From contig JBKCGZ010000015.1 in the NCBI GenBank assembly GCA_046303115.1, forward strand, positions 1-23,677: a stretch of 23,677 bases of DNA. Reading direction: 5' to 3'. The position numbers and the translations under genes were made by a program. Each line of letters opens with the position of its first letter. Within the stretch, counting starts at the first letter, position 1. Shown here one piece after another: positions 14,883 through 23,073 of the stretch. The notes beneath the pieces are model-generated. The model was given only the letters and a program-made list of their open reading frames with translations. It had not been told where the DNA came from and searched no databases. The DNA comes from CAINEC01 sp046303115. Lineage in GTDB: Bacteria > Bacteroidota > Bacteroidia > AKYH767-A > OLB10.

Positions 14883-14913
14883 TTTCGTAGCTTACTGACA
14901 TTTATTACTTTTG
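14883..14913 (+). promoter_or_regulatory. Promoter of the yceD-rpmF-plsX-fabH operon
   Basis: TACTTTTG at 14906-14913 fits TAnnTTTG. A TTT (14883-14885) 20 bases upstream is a weak -33. Predicted leader is about 34 bases to the GTG at 14951. Confidence 0.6.
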
Positions 14914-14950
14914 CACCCCTTACACCCTCGTGTAAATTAAATGTTGAAAA

Positions 14951-15484
14951 GTGGCTACGCACAATAAAGATTTAATCGTTAAGTTCATCAGCTTACCCGC
15001 TGGAATTCATGAATTTAACTTTCATATAGGGGATGAGTTCTTTGAGCAGTATCCGAATAGTCTTATTCACAAAGCGAATGTGGAAGTTGATGTAGTATTA
15101 CATAAATCAACAACCATGGAGCTGGACATTGAAATAAATGGAGAGGTAGAGGTAGAATGTGGCCGATGTCTCGAGAATTTCACCATGCCTGTGAATGCAC
15201 ATCAGCATCTTTTAATTCGAATGGTTGAAAGTCCGAATGCCGAAGATGATGACATCGATACAATACACATTGCAAATTCAGCAAATGAGTTGGTTTTAAA
15301 TAATCATATTTATGACTTTGTCACGCTGGAAGTTCCATATAGTCCTTCGCACCCCGACATCAATGATGAACCTGGATGTGTGAATGAAGCACTGGATTCT
15401 ATATCAGAAAATGATACAGAAGAAAGTAAAGAAGAAGTAAAGGACGAACGTTGGAGCGCACTGAAAAAAATAAAATTGAATTAA
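14951..15484 (+). CDS. YceD/DUF177 family protein
   Basis: A 177-aa protein of the YceD (DUF177) family, which in most bacteria is encoded directly before rpmF; it is linked to 23S rRNA accumulation and ribosome assembly. The family CxxC is Cys70/Cys73 in VECGRCLENFTMP, with a further PGCVNEAL segment and an acidic C-terminus that ends in RWSALKKIKL, the usual family ending. The start must be GTG at 14951, because an in-frame stop lies at 14945-14947 and the next ATG is about 55 codons in. An 8-codon out-of-frame ATG ORF (14941-14967) overlaps this start. It is first in an operon with rpmF 20 bases downstream. Confidence 0.9.
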   Translation: MATHNKDLIVKFISLPAGIHEFNFHIGDEFFEQYPNSLIHKANVEVDVVLHKSTTMELDIEINGEVEVECGRCLENFTMPVNAHQHLLIRMVESPNAEDDDIDTIHIANSANELVLNNHIYDFVTLEVPYSPSHPDINDEPGCVNEALDSISENDTEESKEEVKDERWSALKKIKLN

Positions 15485-15504
15485 CTAATAAATAATTAAG
15501 TACT

Positions 15505-15690
15505 ATGCCAAATCCTAAGCATAAACACTCGAAATCAAGAAGAGACAAACGCAGAACGCACTATAAGGCGACTGCACCTACAATTGCAGTTGATGCAACT
15601 ACAGGTGAAGCACATCTTTATCACCGTGCTTACTGGTACGAAGGTAAATTGATGTATAAAGGTAAAGTAGTAATGGAGCGCGGAGCTTAA
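15505..15690 (+). CDS. rpmF: 50S ribosomal protein L32
   Basis: A 61-aa basic protein, MPNPKHKHSKSRRDKRRTHYKA at the start, typical of L32 in Bacteroidota. The zinc-binding cysteine pairs found in some other L32 proteins are absent, as is usual for the Cys-minus form. The yceD-rpmF-plsX-fabH order is strongly conserved across bacteria and supports the call. Confidence 0.97.
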   Translation: MPNPKHKHSKSRRDKRRTHYKATAPTIAVDATTGEAHLYHRAYWYEGKLMYKGKVVMERGA

Positions 15691-15746
15691 TTACAACAGT
15701 AGCTTTAAAATAAAATTTAAATTTCTTCAAAGGAAAATTGTTCAAC

Positions 15747-16700
15747 ATGAAGATTGGTGTTGATATCATGGGTGGGGATTATGCTCCACTTGAGATTACG
15801 AAAGGAGTCATCGAAGCACTACCTCACTTAGGGGCAGGTGTTGAGTTGGTTTTGTTCGGCGATATCGCCTCTATCACTCAACAATTTAATGAAGCTGGAG
15901 CTGATATTTCAAAAGTCTCTATTGTTCCAACAACAGAGGTGATCGGAATGGACGAACATCCAACAAAAGCCATTACACAAAAGCAAGATTCAAGTATTTC
16001 CCGCGGATTCGAATATCTGAAGCGTGGTGAAATAGATGCATTTTGCGGAGCTGGTAACAGCGGTGCAATGATGGTTGGAGCAATGTTTAGTGTTAAAACT
16101 ATTCCTGGTGTTTTACGTCCTGCAGTATGTTCTGTCCTGCCGAAAGAAGATGGTCCTTGGGGCGTTTTCTTAGACGTAGGTTTGAATGCCGACTGTAAGC
16201 CTGAAATGCTTCAGCAATTTGGTGTTCTTGGTAGTTTATACCTTGAGCACGTTCACGGATTTAAAAGTCCGAAAGTTGGATTGATGAACATCGGAGAAGA
16301 AGAAGAAAAAGGAAGTGTGCTCACACAAGCAACGCATCAATTGCTTAAAACGACAAAAGACATTCACTTTGTTGGTAATGTTGAAGGTCGTGATTTGTTT
16401 AACGACAAAGCAGATGTGATTGTATGCGATGGATTCACAGGTAATGTGATTCTAAAGCTTGCGGAGTCCTTCTATAATTTAATTCAGAAGCGTTCAATTA
16501 CTGATTCGTATTTCGAACGTTTCAATTATGAAAATTACGGAGGTACGCCGGTGTTAGGTTTGAATGCTCCCGTAATTATTGCTCACGGAATTTCTAATGC
16601 CCGTGCAGTAAAAAACATGATTCACATTACTGAAAAAGTAACAGCTGCTCGCTTGACAGAAAAAATTGCACAGGCGATGCAAGAAAGTATTGCTCATTAA
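15747..16700 (+). CDS. plsX: Phosphate acyltransferase
   Basis: PlsX makes acyl-phosphate from acyl-ACP for PlsY in phospholipid synthesis, as a peripheral membrane enzyme. Signatures: MKIGVDIMGGDYAPLEI at the N-terminus, KQDSSISRGFEYLKRGEIDAFCGAGNSGAMM, VGLMNIGEEEEKG, and FTGNVILKLAES near the C-terminus. The frame could begin at a TTG nine bases earlier, but the ATG at 15747 gives the standard MKIG(V/L)DIMGGD start and a 317-aa protein of normal length. It lies 56 bases after rpmF and ends 3 bases before fabH. Confidence 0.96.
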   Translation: MKIGVDIMGGDYAPLEITKGVIEALPHLGAGVELVLFGDIASITQQFNEAGADISKVSIVPTTEVIGMDEHPTKAITQKQDSSISRGFEYLKRGEIDAFCGAGNSGAMMVGAMFSVKTIPGVLRPAVCSVLPKEDGPWGVFLDVGLNADCKPEMLQQFGVLGSLYLEHVHGFKSPKVGLMNIGEEEEKGSVLTQATHQLLKTTKDIHFVGNVEGRDLFNDKADVIVCDGFTGNVILKLAESFYNLIQKRSITDSYFERFNYENYGGTPVLGLNAPVIIAHGISNARAVKNMIHITEKVTAARLTEKIAQAMQESIAH

Positions 16701-16703
16701 AAT

Positions 16704-17693
16704 ATGACTAAAATAACAGCTGCAATAACTGCCGTAAACGCATGGGTTCCTGATTATCTTCTAACTAATCAAGTGTTAGAAACGATGATTGACACAACAG
16801 ATGAATGGATTACTTCGCGAACGGGAATTAAAGAGCGTCATATTTTAAAAACACCTGGAGAAGCTACTTCTGATATCGGTGCAAGAGCAGTGGAAGGTCT
16901 TTTAAAAAAGCGTGGTATTTCCGCAGAAGAAATCGATTTGATTATTTGCGCAACCACAACACCTGACATGCAGTTTCCTGCAACAGCAAATATTATTTCA
17001 GATAAAGTAGGAGCGAAGAATGCGTTTAGCTATGATATTAATGCAGCTTGCTCAGGATTTATTTTTGCTTTAGCAACAGGTTCAAAATTTATTGAGACAG
17101 GTCAGTATAAAAAAGTAATCGTAGTAGGTGCAGATAAAATGTCATCTATTATTGATTACACCGATCGTGCAACATGTGTGATTTTTGGAGATGGCGGAGG
17201 TGCGGTACTGTTAGAGCCTAATACGGAAGGCTACGGAATTTTAGATTCTATTTTAAGAACAGATGGTTCTGGTCGCGCTCACCTACATCAAAAAGCAGGT
17301 GGTAGTTTAAAGCCAGCTTCAGCTGAAACAGTTGCTGCAAAAGAACATTATGTTTATCAGGAAGGTCAAACGGTTTTTAAATTTGCCGTGACCAATATGG
17401 CTGATGTGAGTGCTGAAATCATGGAGCGTAATCATTTAACTTCGGATGATGTTGCATGGTTAATTCCGCATCAGGCAAATAAAAGAATTATTGATGCTAC
17501 CGCTCGACGTATGGGTGTGAGCGATGAAAAAGTAACACTAAATATTGAGCGTTACGGAAACACAACTAATGGAACAATTCCACTTTGTTTATGGGAATGG
17601 GAAAATAAATTCAAAAAAGGAGATAATATTATTATTGCTGCTTTTGGTGGAGGATTTACCTGGGGTTCTATTTGGGTGAAGTGGGCATATTAA
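16704..17693 (+). CDS. fabH: 3-oxoacyl-ACP synthase III
   Basis: FabH condenses acetyl-CoA (or branched acyl-CoA starters) with malonyl-ACP to begin fatty-acid synthesis. The catalytic triad is Cys116 (NAACSGFIFALATG), His256 (WLIPHQANKRI) and Asn286 (ERYGNTTNGTIP). The C-terminal AAFGGGFTWGSIW is the usual family end. Length 329 aa is normal. It follows plsX after 3 bases and ends the operon. Starter specificity cannot be read from sequence alone; Bacteroidota often make branched fatty acids. Confidence 0.97.
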   Translation: MTKITAAITAVNAWVPDYLLTNQVLETMIDTTDEWITSRTGIKERHILKTPGEATSDIGARAVEGLLKKRGISAEEIDLIICATTTPDMQFPATANIISDKVGAKNAFSYDINAACSGFIFALATGSKFIETGQYKKVIVVGADKMSSIIDYTDRATCVIFGDGGGAVLLEPNTEGYGILDSILRTDGSGRAHLHQKAGGSLKPASAETVAAKEHYVYQEGQTVFKFAVTNMADVSAEIMERNHLTSDDVAWLIPHQANKRIIDATARRMGVSDEKVTLNIERYGNTTNGTIPLCLWEWENKFKKGDNIIIAAFGGGFTWGSIWVKWAY

Positions 17694-17768
17694 TTTTAAT
17701 TTGACAATCTGAACACGCTTTCTAATTATCCTTTAAAGGTTCAATTTTTTTAAAGTCGAGTTTTGTAA

Positions 17769-17790
17769 TTTTCTTCAATTTTGAAGAAAA
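17769..17790. other. Hairpin in the fabH-accB spacer
   Basis: Ten-base arms TTTTCTTCAA and TTGAAGAAAA with only two bases between. No good T-run follows on the plus strand. It may be a weak fabH terminator or part of accB control. A separate 10-base palindrome, CCTTTAAAGG, lies at 17730-17739, followed by TTCAATTTTTTT. Confidence 0.4.
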
Positions 17791-17848
17791 ATTCAATGAT
17801 TTTGGCCAATTTTTAATCAAAATCTAATCTTTTTATAGCAAAATAGCT

Positions 17849-17856
17849 TATTTTTG
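17849..17856 (+). promoter_or_regulatory. -7 box of the accB-accC promoter
   Basis: TATTTTTG matches TAnnTTTG; a clear TTG at the right distance is not seen. Leader of about 20 bases to the ATG at 17880. It indicates that accBC can be expressed apart from the fabH operon. Confidence 0.5.
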
Positions 17857-17879
17857 ACCACTCATAAAAAACTCCTTCT

Positions 17880-18362
17880 ATGAACAAAAAGGAAATCGAA
17901 GAACTTATAAAGTTCGTTTCAAAATCAGGTGTAAGTGAAGTTAGCTTAGAAACTGATTCGGTGAAAATCACCATTAAAAATGCAGCTCCAAGAGTGATTG
18001 AACAAGTGGTAACAGCTGCTCCAATGATGCAAATGCCTATGCAAGCGGCACCGGCTCCAGCACCAGTTGCGGCAGCACCAGCTCCTGCACCAGCACCAGC
18101 AGCATCTAAAGATGAATCAAAATACATCACTGTAAAAAGTCCAATGATTGGAACTTTCTATCGTGCATCTAGTCCAGATAAACCAAACTTTGTAAACGTT
18201 GGTGATGAAATCAAAGCTGGTCAGGTAGTATGTATCATCGAAGCAATGAAATTATTTAATGAAATTGAATCTGAAATTTCAGGAAGAATTGTAAAAGTAT
18301 TAGTAGATAATTCTTCTCCTGTTGAGTACGATCAGCCTTTGTTCTTAGTTGATCCTAGCTAA
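17880..18362 (+). CDS. accB: Biotin carboxyl carrier protein of acetyl-CoA carboxylase
   Basis: A 160-aa BCCP. An N-terminal region of about 40 residues (MNKKEIEELIKFVSKSG) is followed by a flexible Ala/Pro linker (about 56-76) and the biotinyl domain. Biotinylation is at Lys124 in IEAMKLFNEIES; SPMIGTFYRASSPDKP is the standard domain start. It carries CO2 on biotin between AccC and AccAD for malonyl-CoA synthesis. It is followed after 31 bases by accC, its usual partner. The linker DNA is repetitive but is ordinary Ala/Pro coding. Confidence 0.97.
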   Translation: MNKKEIEELIKFVSKSGVSEVSLETDSVKITIKNAAPRVIEQVVTAAPMMQMPMQAAPAPAPVAAAPAPAPAPAASKDESKYITVKSPMIGTFYRASSPDKPNFVNVGDEIKAGQVVCIIEAMKLFNEIESEISGRIVKVLVDNSSPVEYDQPLFLVDPS

Positions 18363-18393
18363 GACAATTTGTTTAATCATTAAATAGACAATT

Positions 18394-19731
18394 ATGTTTA
18401 AGAAAATATTAATTGCCAATAGAGGCGAGATAGCATTGCGTATTATCCGTACTTGTAAAGAGATGGGCATTCGTACCGTTGCAGTTTACTCTACAGCAGA
18501 TAAAGAAAGTTTACATGTTCGCTTCGCGGATGAAGCAGTATGTATAGGTCCTCCTCAAAGTCGCGATTCCTATTTAAATATTCCTCGAATTATTGCAGCA
18601 GCAGAAATTACGAATGCAGATGCAATTCATCCAGGTTATGGTTTCTTGTCAGAGAATTCAAAGTTCTCTGCTATTTGTCAGCAGCACGGAATTAAATTTA
18701 TTGGTGCTACTCCTGAGCAAATTGATGCAATGGGTGATAAAGCCAATGCAAAGGATACAATGAAGCGCGCAGGTGTTCCAACTATTCCTGGTTCTGATGG
18801 TTTGATTTCAGATATCGAAGAAGCGAAAAAGGATGCAAAAGAAATTGGATATCCTGTTATCCTAAAAGCAACTGCTGGTGGTGGAGGAAAAGGGATGCGT
18901 ATCGTATGGAAAGAGGACGAATTAGAAAAGGCGTTTGATACAGCACGTACAGAAGCAGGTGCAGCCTTCGGCAACGATGGTATGTACATGGAAAAATATA
19001 TTGAAGAGCCACGTCATATCGAAATTCAGATTGCAGGTGATCAATATGGAAAGGCGTGTCACTTAAGTGAGCGTGATTGTTCTATTCAACGTCGTCATCA
19101 AAAATTATTGGAAGAAACTCCTTCTCCATTCATGACAGAAAAACTACGTCACGAAATGGGTGAAGCTGCTATCAAAGCTACGCTTGCAAGTAACTACGAA
19201 GGTGTAGGAACAATCGAGTTCTTAGTTGATAAGCATGGTAAGTTTTATTTCATGGAAATGAATACGCGTATTCAGGTAGAGCATCCAGTTACTGAAGAGG
19301 TAATCAATTACGATTTGATTAAAGAGCAAATCAAGATTGCAGCTGGTGTTCCTATCAGTGGAAATAACCATTATCCAACAATGCATGCAATCGAGTGCCG
19401 TATTAATGCAGAAGATCCGTATAATGATTTTCGTCCCTCACCAGGTAAGATAACAGTATTGCATCAGCCAGGTGGACATGGAGTGCGTGTCGATTCACAT
19501 ATCTATGCAGGATATACTATTCCTCCATACTATGATTCTATGATTGCAAAATTGATTACGATTGCTCAGACACGTGAAGAAGCAATTCAAACAATGGAAA
19601 GAGCATTAAGCGAATTCGTTATTGAAGGTGTTAAAACAACAATTCCTTTTCATCAGCAACTTATGTTGAACGAAGATTTCAGAAAAGGAAATTACACCAC
19701 CAAGTTTATGGAAACGTTTAAACTGAAATAA
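18394..19731 (+). CDS. accC: Biotin carboxylase subunit of acetyl-CoA carboxylase
   Basis: A 445-aa ATP-grasp enzyme that carboxylates biotin on AccB using bicarbonate and ATP. N-terminal FKKILIANRGEIALRI, the ATP lid with Lys159 and AGGGGKGM (161-168), RDCSIQRRHQKLLEE (227-241) and FMEMNTRIQVEHPVTE (287-301) are all intact; the C-terminal subdomain has INAEDPYNDFRPSPGKI. Length is that of a stand-alone subunit with no BCCP or carboxyltransferase fusion. The catalytic carboxyltransferase genes accA and accD are not in the window. It ends at a bidirectional terminator. Confidence 0.97.
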   Translation: MFKKILIANRGEIALRIIRTCKEMGIRTVAVYSTADKESLHVRFADEAVCIGPPQSRDSYLNIPRIIAAAEITNADAIHPGYGFLSENSKFSAICQQHGIKFIGATPEQIDAMGDKANAKDTMKRAGVPTIPGSDGLISDIEEAKKDAKEIGYPVILKATAGGGGKGMRIVWKEDELEKAFDTARTEAGAAFGNDGMYMEKYIEEPRHIEIQIAGDQYGKACHLSERDCSIQRRHQKLLEETPSPFMTEKLRHEMGEAAIKATLASNYEGVGTIEFLVDKHGKFYFMEMNTRIQVEHPVTEEVINYDLIKEQIKIAAGVPISGNNHYPTMHAIECRINAEDPYNDFRPSPGKITVLHQPGGHGVRVDSHIYAGYTIPPYYDSMIAKLITIAQTREEAIQTMERALSEFVIEGVKTTIPFHQQLMLNEDFRKGNYTTKFMETFKLK

Positions 19732-19763
19732 AAAAAGTCCCGAGGTAATTCTCGGGACTTTTT
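19732..19763. terminator. Bidirectional terminator between accC and carbonic anhydrase genes
   Basis: A 13-base perfect stem, AAAAAGTCCCGAG with CTCGGGACTTTTT, and a 6-base loop. T-runs flank it on both strands, and it lies between convergent genes (right after the accC stop, 12 bases from the carbonic anhydrase stop). Confidence 0.93.
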
Positions 19764-19775
19764 GTTTAGGTTCGT

Positions 19776-20408
19776 TTATGATTCTATAAACTCTACAATA
19801 CCACTTTCTAAATGGTGAAGGCCTCCCACAATTCCAATCTGACCTGATTCAACCATATCACGAATAATTTCACTCTTGTTCATGATATTTTTTATGGTCT
19901 CGCCAATATTTGTTTTTGTTACGTCGAATACAAATTCACTATTTTTTGAGTTGCAATTCGAATGCTTGCCTTTTTCAACTTCAATAGCAACAGCTGGTTG
20001 AATTTTATTTAGTAACGTCGTTAAATTCCCTAGTTCAACATGGTCGCAAGCGCCTTTCACTGCGCCACATTGTGTATGACCTAATACAACAATTAATTTT
20101 GATCCTGCTACTTTGCATGCAAATTCAATACTGCCGATGATATCATCATTGCAAATGTTACCTGCAATTCTAATTGAGAATATATCGCCTAATCCCTGAT
20201 CAAATATTAATTCGGCAGAAGTACGACTATCAATACAAGATAAAATAACTGCAAAGGGCCACTGACCTTCGCGGGTTTCATTTACTTGCTGCAATAAATT
20301 ACGATTGATTTTTAAATTACTTACAAAACGTTGGTTTCCTTCTTTCAAAAAGGCAAGTGCCTTTTGATGTGATATGGTTGATTGTGTTTCAAATGTATGT
20401 GCTTTCAT
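19776..20408 (-). CDS. Beta-class carbonic anhydrase
   Basis: A 210-aa enzyme interconverting CO2 and bicarbonate. Zinc ligands are Cys58, His111 and Cys114, with the Asp60-Arg62 dyad: SCIDSR (57-62), IRIAGNICNDDIIGSIEFA, and GHTQCGAVKGA (110-120). No signal peptide, so cytoplasmic. It starts 16 bases after the SulP gene stop, indicating an operon. SulP transporters are frequently paired with or fused to carbonic anhydrase, which points to inorganic carbon handling rather than pH tasks alone. Confidence 0.95.
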   Translation of the reverse strand: MKAHTFETQSTISHQKALAFLKEGNQRFVSNLKINRNLLQQVNETREGQWPFAVILSCIDSRTSAELIFDQGLGDIFSIRIAGNICNDDIIGSIEFACKVAGSKLIVVLGHTQCGAVKGACDHVELGNLTTLLNKIQPAVAIEVEKGKHSNCNSKNSEFVFDVTKTNIGETIKNIMNKSEIIRDMVESGQIGIVGGLHHLESGIVEFIES

Positions 20409-20424
20409 GATATTTTAATAAAAG

Positions 20425-21996
20425 TTAATTAATAATTACGTGACTTGGTACTTTGTTTAATGAATACTTACTTTTTAATCCGATAACCTCAACGTTAATA
20501 TTTTTTTGAGGTGCAATTGTTTTTTCAAAATCATGAATTAATTCGACAATATCATAGTCAATATAGAATGATTCTGAAGCATCAATTTTTACTGAGCTAT
20601 TTTTAGGCAATTGATGAAGGGTTTCTTTAATAGCTGCCTTATTTAAAAAACTTACTTCGTTGGCAAGTTGAATGGTTATAAGTTCACCATCATGATATTT
20701 CATTTTATCAAAGAAATAAGCAACTTTTAAGTTTGATTTCAAAATATAAAAAATACTAACTACCATGCCTATACCAACTCCTTTTAACAGGTCCGTAAAT
20801 ACAATTGCAATAACAGTTACAATGAATGGGACAAATTGAATTAACCCCTGACTCCATATTTTTTTGAAAATAGCAGGTCCTGCTAGCTTAAACCCGATCA
20901 TTAATAAAATAGCTGCTAAGGAAGCAAGTGGAATTTTGTTAATGATAAATGGAATAGAGATAACACAAACTAAAATCAATAAGCCATGTATGATAGTCGA
21001 TATTTTAGATTTTGCACCTGCATTTGCATTCGCTGAAGTCCTTACAATTACAGAGGTCATTGGTAATCCCCCAATCATTCCGCTAAGCAAGTTTCCTATA
21101 CCTTGCGCAAGCAATTCACGGTTAGGATTAGTTACTCTTTTTTCCGGATCAATTTTATCAGCCGCTTCAATACAAAGTAATGTTTCAATACTAGCCACAA
21201 TAGCAATAGTTAATCCAACAACCCATACTTCATAAGTTGATATAGCTGAAATATTAGGGAAGGAAAAGAATCCAATAAAATCATTGAAGCTTTTGGCTAT
21301 TGGAAGTTTAACGAGATGGTCATCAGCTACTGCAAATTGAGATGATTGAAGTTTAAAAAACTCATTAATCAAAATTCCAGCTATAACCGCGATTAATGCA
21401 CCTGGAATAAGTTTAATTTTTTTCAGGAAGCTGATTTTATTAAATGCAATTAAAATCAGCAATGACACGATACAAATAATGAATGAGCCGGGATGAGAAT
21501 AATTAATCGCATCGTAAATGGCAGATATGGTATTGTTCCCTGTTGCTTCTAAAAAGAAAAAATCTCCCTCATTATCTTTGTCGTAGCCAACAGCATGTGG
21601 AATTTGTTTTAAGATGATAATAATTCCAATCGCCGTTAACATTCCTTCAATTACATTGGAAGGAATATAATTAGCGATTGCTCCCGCTTTCAAAGCACCA
21701 AGTAGTATTTGTAGTGCTCCTGCGATAATAACAGCTAATAAAAACGACTCATAACTATTTAGGGAAGTAATAGCACTTAAAATAATGGCTGTTAGTCCTG
21801 CTGCGGGACCCGTAACGCTTAATTGTGAATTGCTGATTAGTCCTACAACAATTCCACCGATTATTCCTGAGATAATTCCAGCAAATAATGGAGCACCACT
21901 TGCAAGTGCAATTCCTAAGCAAAGCGGAAGCGCTACAAGAAATACCACTAAGCCAGATTGGAAATCGGATTTTAAATTTTCTTTTAAATTTTTCAT
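20425..21996 (-). CDS. SulP-family anion (probably bicarbonate) transporter with STAS-like tail
   Basis: A 523-aa inner-membrane protein. It starts KSDFQSGLVVFLVALPLCLGIALASGAP, the usual SulP start, and has VTGPAAGLTAIIL in the core and NRELLAQGIGNLLSGMIGGLPMTSVIVRTSAN, the conserved SulP segment. Ten or more hydrophobic helices span about residues 15-420. The last 100 residues (about 425-523) form a soluble STAS-like domain. SulP proteins carry sulfate, bicarbonate or other anions. The immediate carbonic anhydrase neighbour favours bicarbonate (BicA-like); this is inference. A small unknown membrane-anchored protein is encoded 64 bases upstream. Confidence 0.93.
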   Translation of the reverse strand: MKNLKENLKSDFQSGLVVFLVALPLCLGIALASGAPLFAGIISGIIGGIVVGLISNSQLSVTGPAAGLTAIILSAITSLNSYESFLLAVIIAGALQILLGALKAGAIANYIPSNVIEGMLTAIGIIIILKQIPHAVGYDKDNEGDFFFLEATGNNTISAIYDAINYSHPGSFIICIVSLLILIAFNKISFLKKIKLIPGALIAVIAGILINEFFKLQSSQFAVADDHLVKLPIAKSFNDFIGFFSFPNISAISTYEVWVVGLTIAIVASIETLLCIEAADKIDPEKRVTNPNRELLAQGIGNLLSGMIGGLPMTSVIVRTSANANAGAKSKISTIIHGLLILVCVISIPFIINKIPLASLAAILLMIGFKLAGPAIFKKIWSQGLIQFVPFIVTVIAIVFTDLLKGVGIGMVVSIFYILKSNLKVAYFFDKMKYHDGELITIQLANEVSFLNKAAIKETLHQLPKNSSVKIDASESFYIDYDIVELIHDFEKTIAPQKNINVEVIGLKSKYSLNKVPSHVIIN

Positions 21997-22017
21997 ATGT
22001 ATTTATAAATAAGTTAG

Positions 22018-22038
22018 TCCCTCAAGGTTATTGAGAGA
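22018..22038. other. Hairpin in the leader of the SulP gene
   Basis: TCCCTCAA and TTGAGAGA (one wobble) around a 5-base loop, about 22 bases before the SulP start on the minus strand. There is no T-run, so it is more likely a leader structure or mRNA-end stabiliser than a terminator. Confidence 0.35.
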
Positions 22039-22060
22039 GGTAAAAAATCAAAAATCTTAT

Positions 22061-22363
22061 TTATGCTTCTGGAGGCAAATCTGGTTGAGAGGGATGACCT
22101 TCGGCAAAATCTATATTGTGAGTAGTAAAAAAAGTATCAGCTTGAAAATGTGTATCTACGGATGCATTTAATAAGGCCTTACAGTATTTTTCAGTCTCTT
22201 TTTTTATTTCAAGTTTATTTCCTTTTGATTCAATATCTTCTTCCATTTCGTAGCAATAAGCTAAAACGGCTTGTCCGGATCCAATAAAAACGCACTTGTT
22301 CACTATCATTAACGTGAATGCGAAAATCAAAAGGAAGGGAGAGAGATATTTAAAGTGTTTCAT
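22061..22363 (-). CDS. Small membrane-anchored or exported protein, unknown
   Basis: A 100-aa protein with one hydrophobic helix (about 7-22) followed by NKC; it could be a signal anchor. A charged helical part (EEDIESKGNKLEIKKETEKY, about 41-60) follows, then a Pro-rich acidic tail (PSQPDLPPEA). Cys24, Cys37 and Cys61 are present. I do not recognise the family. It has its own -7 box upstream and lies 64 bases before the SulP gene on the same strand, so it may be cotranscribed with SulP and carbonic anhydrase, though a role there is not shown. Confidence 0.6.
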   Translation of the reverse strand: MKHFKYLSPFLLIFAFTLMIVNKCVFIGSGQAVLAYCYEMEEDIESKGNKLEIKKETEKYCKALLNASVDTHFQADTFFTTHNIDFAEGHPSQPDLPPEA

Positions 22364-22379
22364 TGGAAATACAATTATA

Positions 22380-22387
22380 CAAATTTA
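22380..22387 (-). promoter_or_regulatory. -7 box for the 100-aa protein gene
   Basis: Minus strand TAAATTTG fits TAnnTTTG. The start codon lies 16 bases downstream. No clear -33 TTG at 19-21 bases. Confidence 0.4.
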
Positions 22388-22480
22388 CTATTTGTTTTAA
22401 TAGAATTCTTCTAAATAATGGTTAAAAATAATTGTATTTGAATTCTTGGTGTATTAAAATCACATTAAATACAAATTTAT

Positions 22481-22488
22481 TAGATTTG
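22481..22488 (+). promoter_or_regulatory. -7 box for the MarC-family gene
   Basis: TAGATTTG matches TAnnTTTG. The ATG at 22507 follows after 18 bases. No good -33 TTG at the usual spacing. Confidence 0.45.
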
Positions 22489-22506
22489 GGAATAAATTAA
22501 ATTGTT

Positions 22507-23073
22507 ATGGCTTTATCATTACAAGATATTATATCGGTAACAATGATTCTGTTTGCGGTTATTGATATAATTGGTTCTTTGCCCGTTATTATTGAAACCA
22601 GAAATAGAGTAGGGGTAATTCATTCTGAAAAAGCCACACTTGCATCGTTGGTAATCATGGTCTTGTTTCTTTTTCTGGGCGAAAGTATTCTTAAATTGAT
22701 TGGAATTGATGTTTCTTCGTTCGCGATTGCCGGATCGCTCGTAATCTTCTTTTTAGCACTTGAAATGATTTTAGGTATTCGTCTATATCGTGATGATATT
22801 CCAGAAACGGCTTCTATAGTCCCCATTGCATTTCCTTTAATTGCAGGTACAGGAACGATGACTACATTGATTTCCTTGCGAGCTCAATACGATGTTACGA
22901 CTATTTTAATCGGAATAGCATTAAATATGATTGTGGTTTACATTGTACTTCGGATGATTGCACCATTAGAAAAGGCGCTAGGTAAGGCCGGTATTAGTAT
23001 AATTCGAAAAGTATTCGGTGTAGTGTTGATGGCAATTGCTGTAAAACTATTCAGAACTAACGCGGGACTTTAA
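22507..23073 (+). CDS. MarC-family integral membrane protein
   Basis: A 188-aa inner-membrane protein with about six hydrophobic helices. MILFAVIDIIGSLPVIIETRNRVG near the N-terminus, FAIAGSLVIFFLALEMILG in the middle and IAFPLIAGTGTMTTLISL are the typical MarC features. The family was once tied to multiple antibiotic resistance, but that role has not held up and its function is unknown. Length is slightly short of many members (about 190-220 aa). The stop codon overlaps the convergent kinase gene by four bases. Confidence 0.9.
   Translation: MALSLQDIISVTMILFAVIDIIGSLPVIIETRNRVGVIHSEKATLASLVIMVLFLFLGESILKLIGIDVSSFAIAGSLVIFFLALEMILGIRLYRDDIPETASIVPIAFPLIAGTGTMTTLISLRAQYDVTTILIGIALNMIVVYIVLRMIAPLEKALGKAGISIIRKVFGVVLMAIAVKLFRTNAGL

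Larger units (their letters stand above)
14630..14950. other. Divergent intergenic region of about 320 bases
   Basis: No gene of credible length is seen on either strand. It holds the promoter candidates for the two divergent genes (minus strand 14668-14697, plus strand 14883-14913). In the middle (about 14750-14870) is DNA with a CATGCATG palindrome near 14829 but no recognisable RNA gene or repeat. The stretch 14684-14800 may be remnant coding sequence, but I cannot support that. Confidence 0.5.

Noticed and set aside
15738..15746. TTG start for plsX
   Set aside because: The ATG at 15747 gives the conserved MKIG(V/L)DIMGGD N-terminus.
18055..18106. Short tandem repeats of GCACCAG type
   Set aside because: They encode the flexible Ala/Pro linker of biotin carboxyl carrier protein, a normal feature of the family.
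17813..18130. Minus-strand ORF of 105 codons rich in Gly and Ala opposite accB
   Set aside because: It is the antisense of the Ala/Pro linker of accB, whose GC-rich repeated codons keep the other frame open by chance.
20864..21235. Plus-strand ORF of 123 codons inside the SulP gene
   Set aside because: It lies fully antisense to the conserved SulP core, has no recognisable domain and no promoter; a shadow frame.
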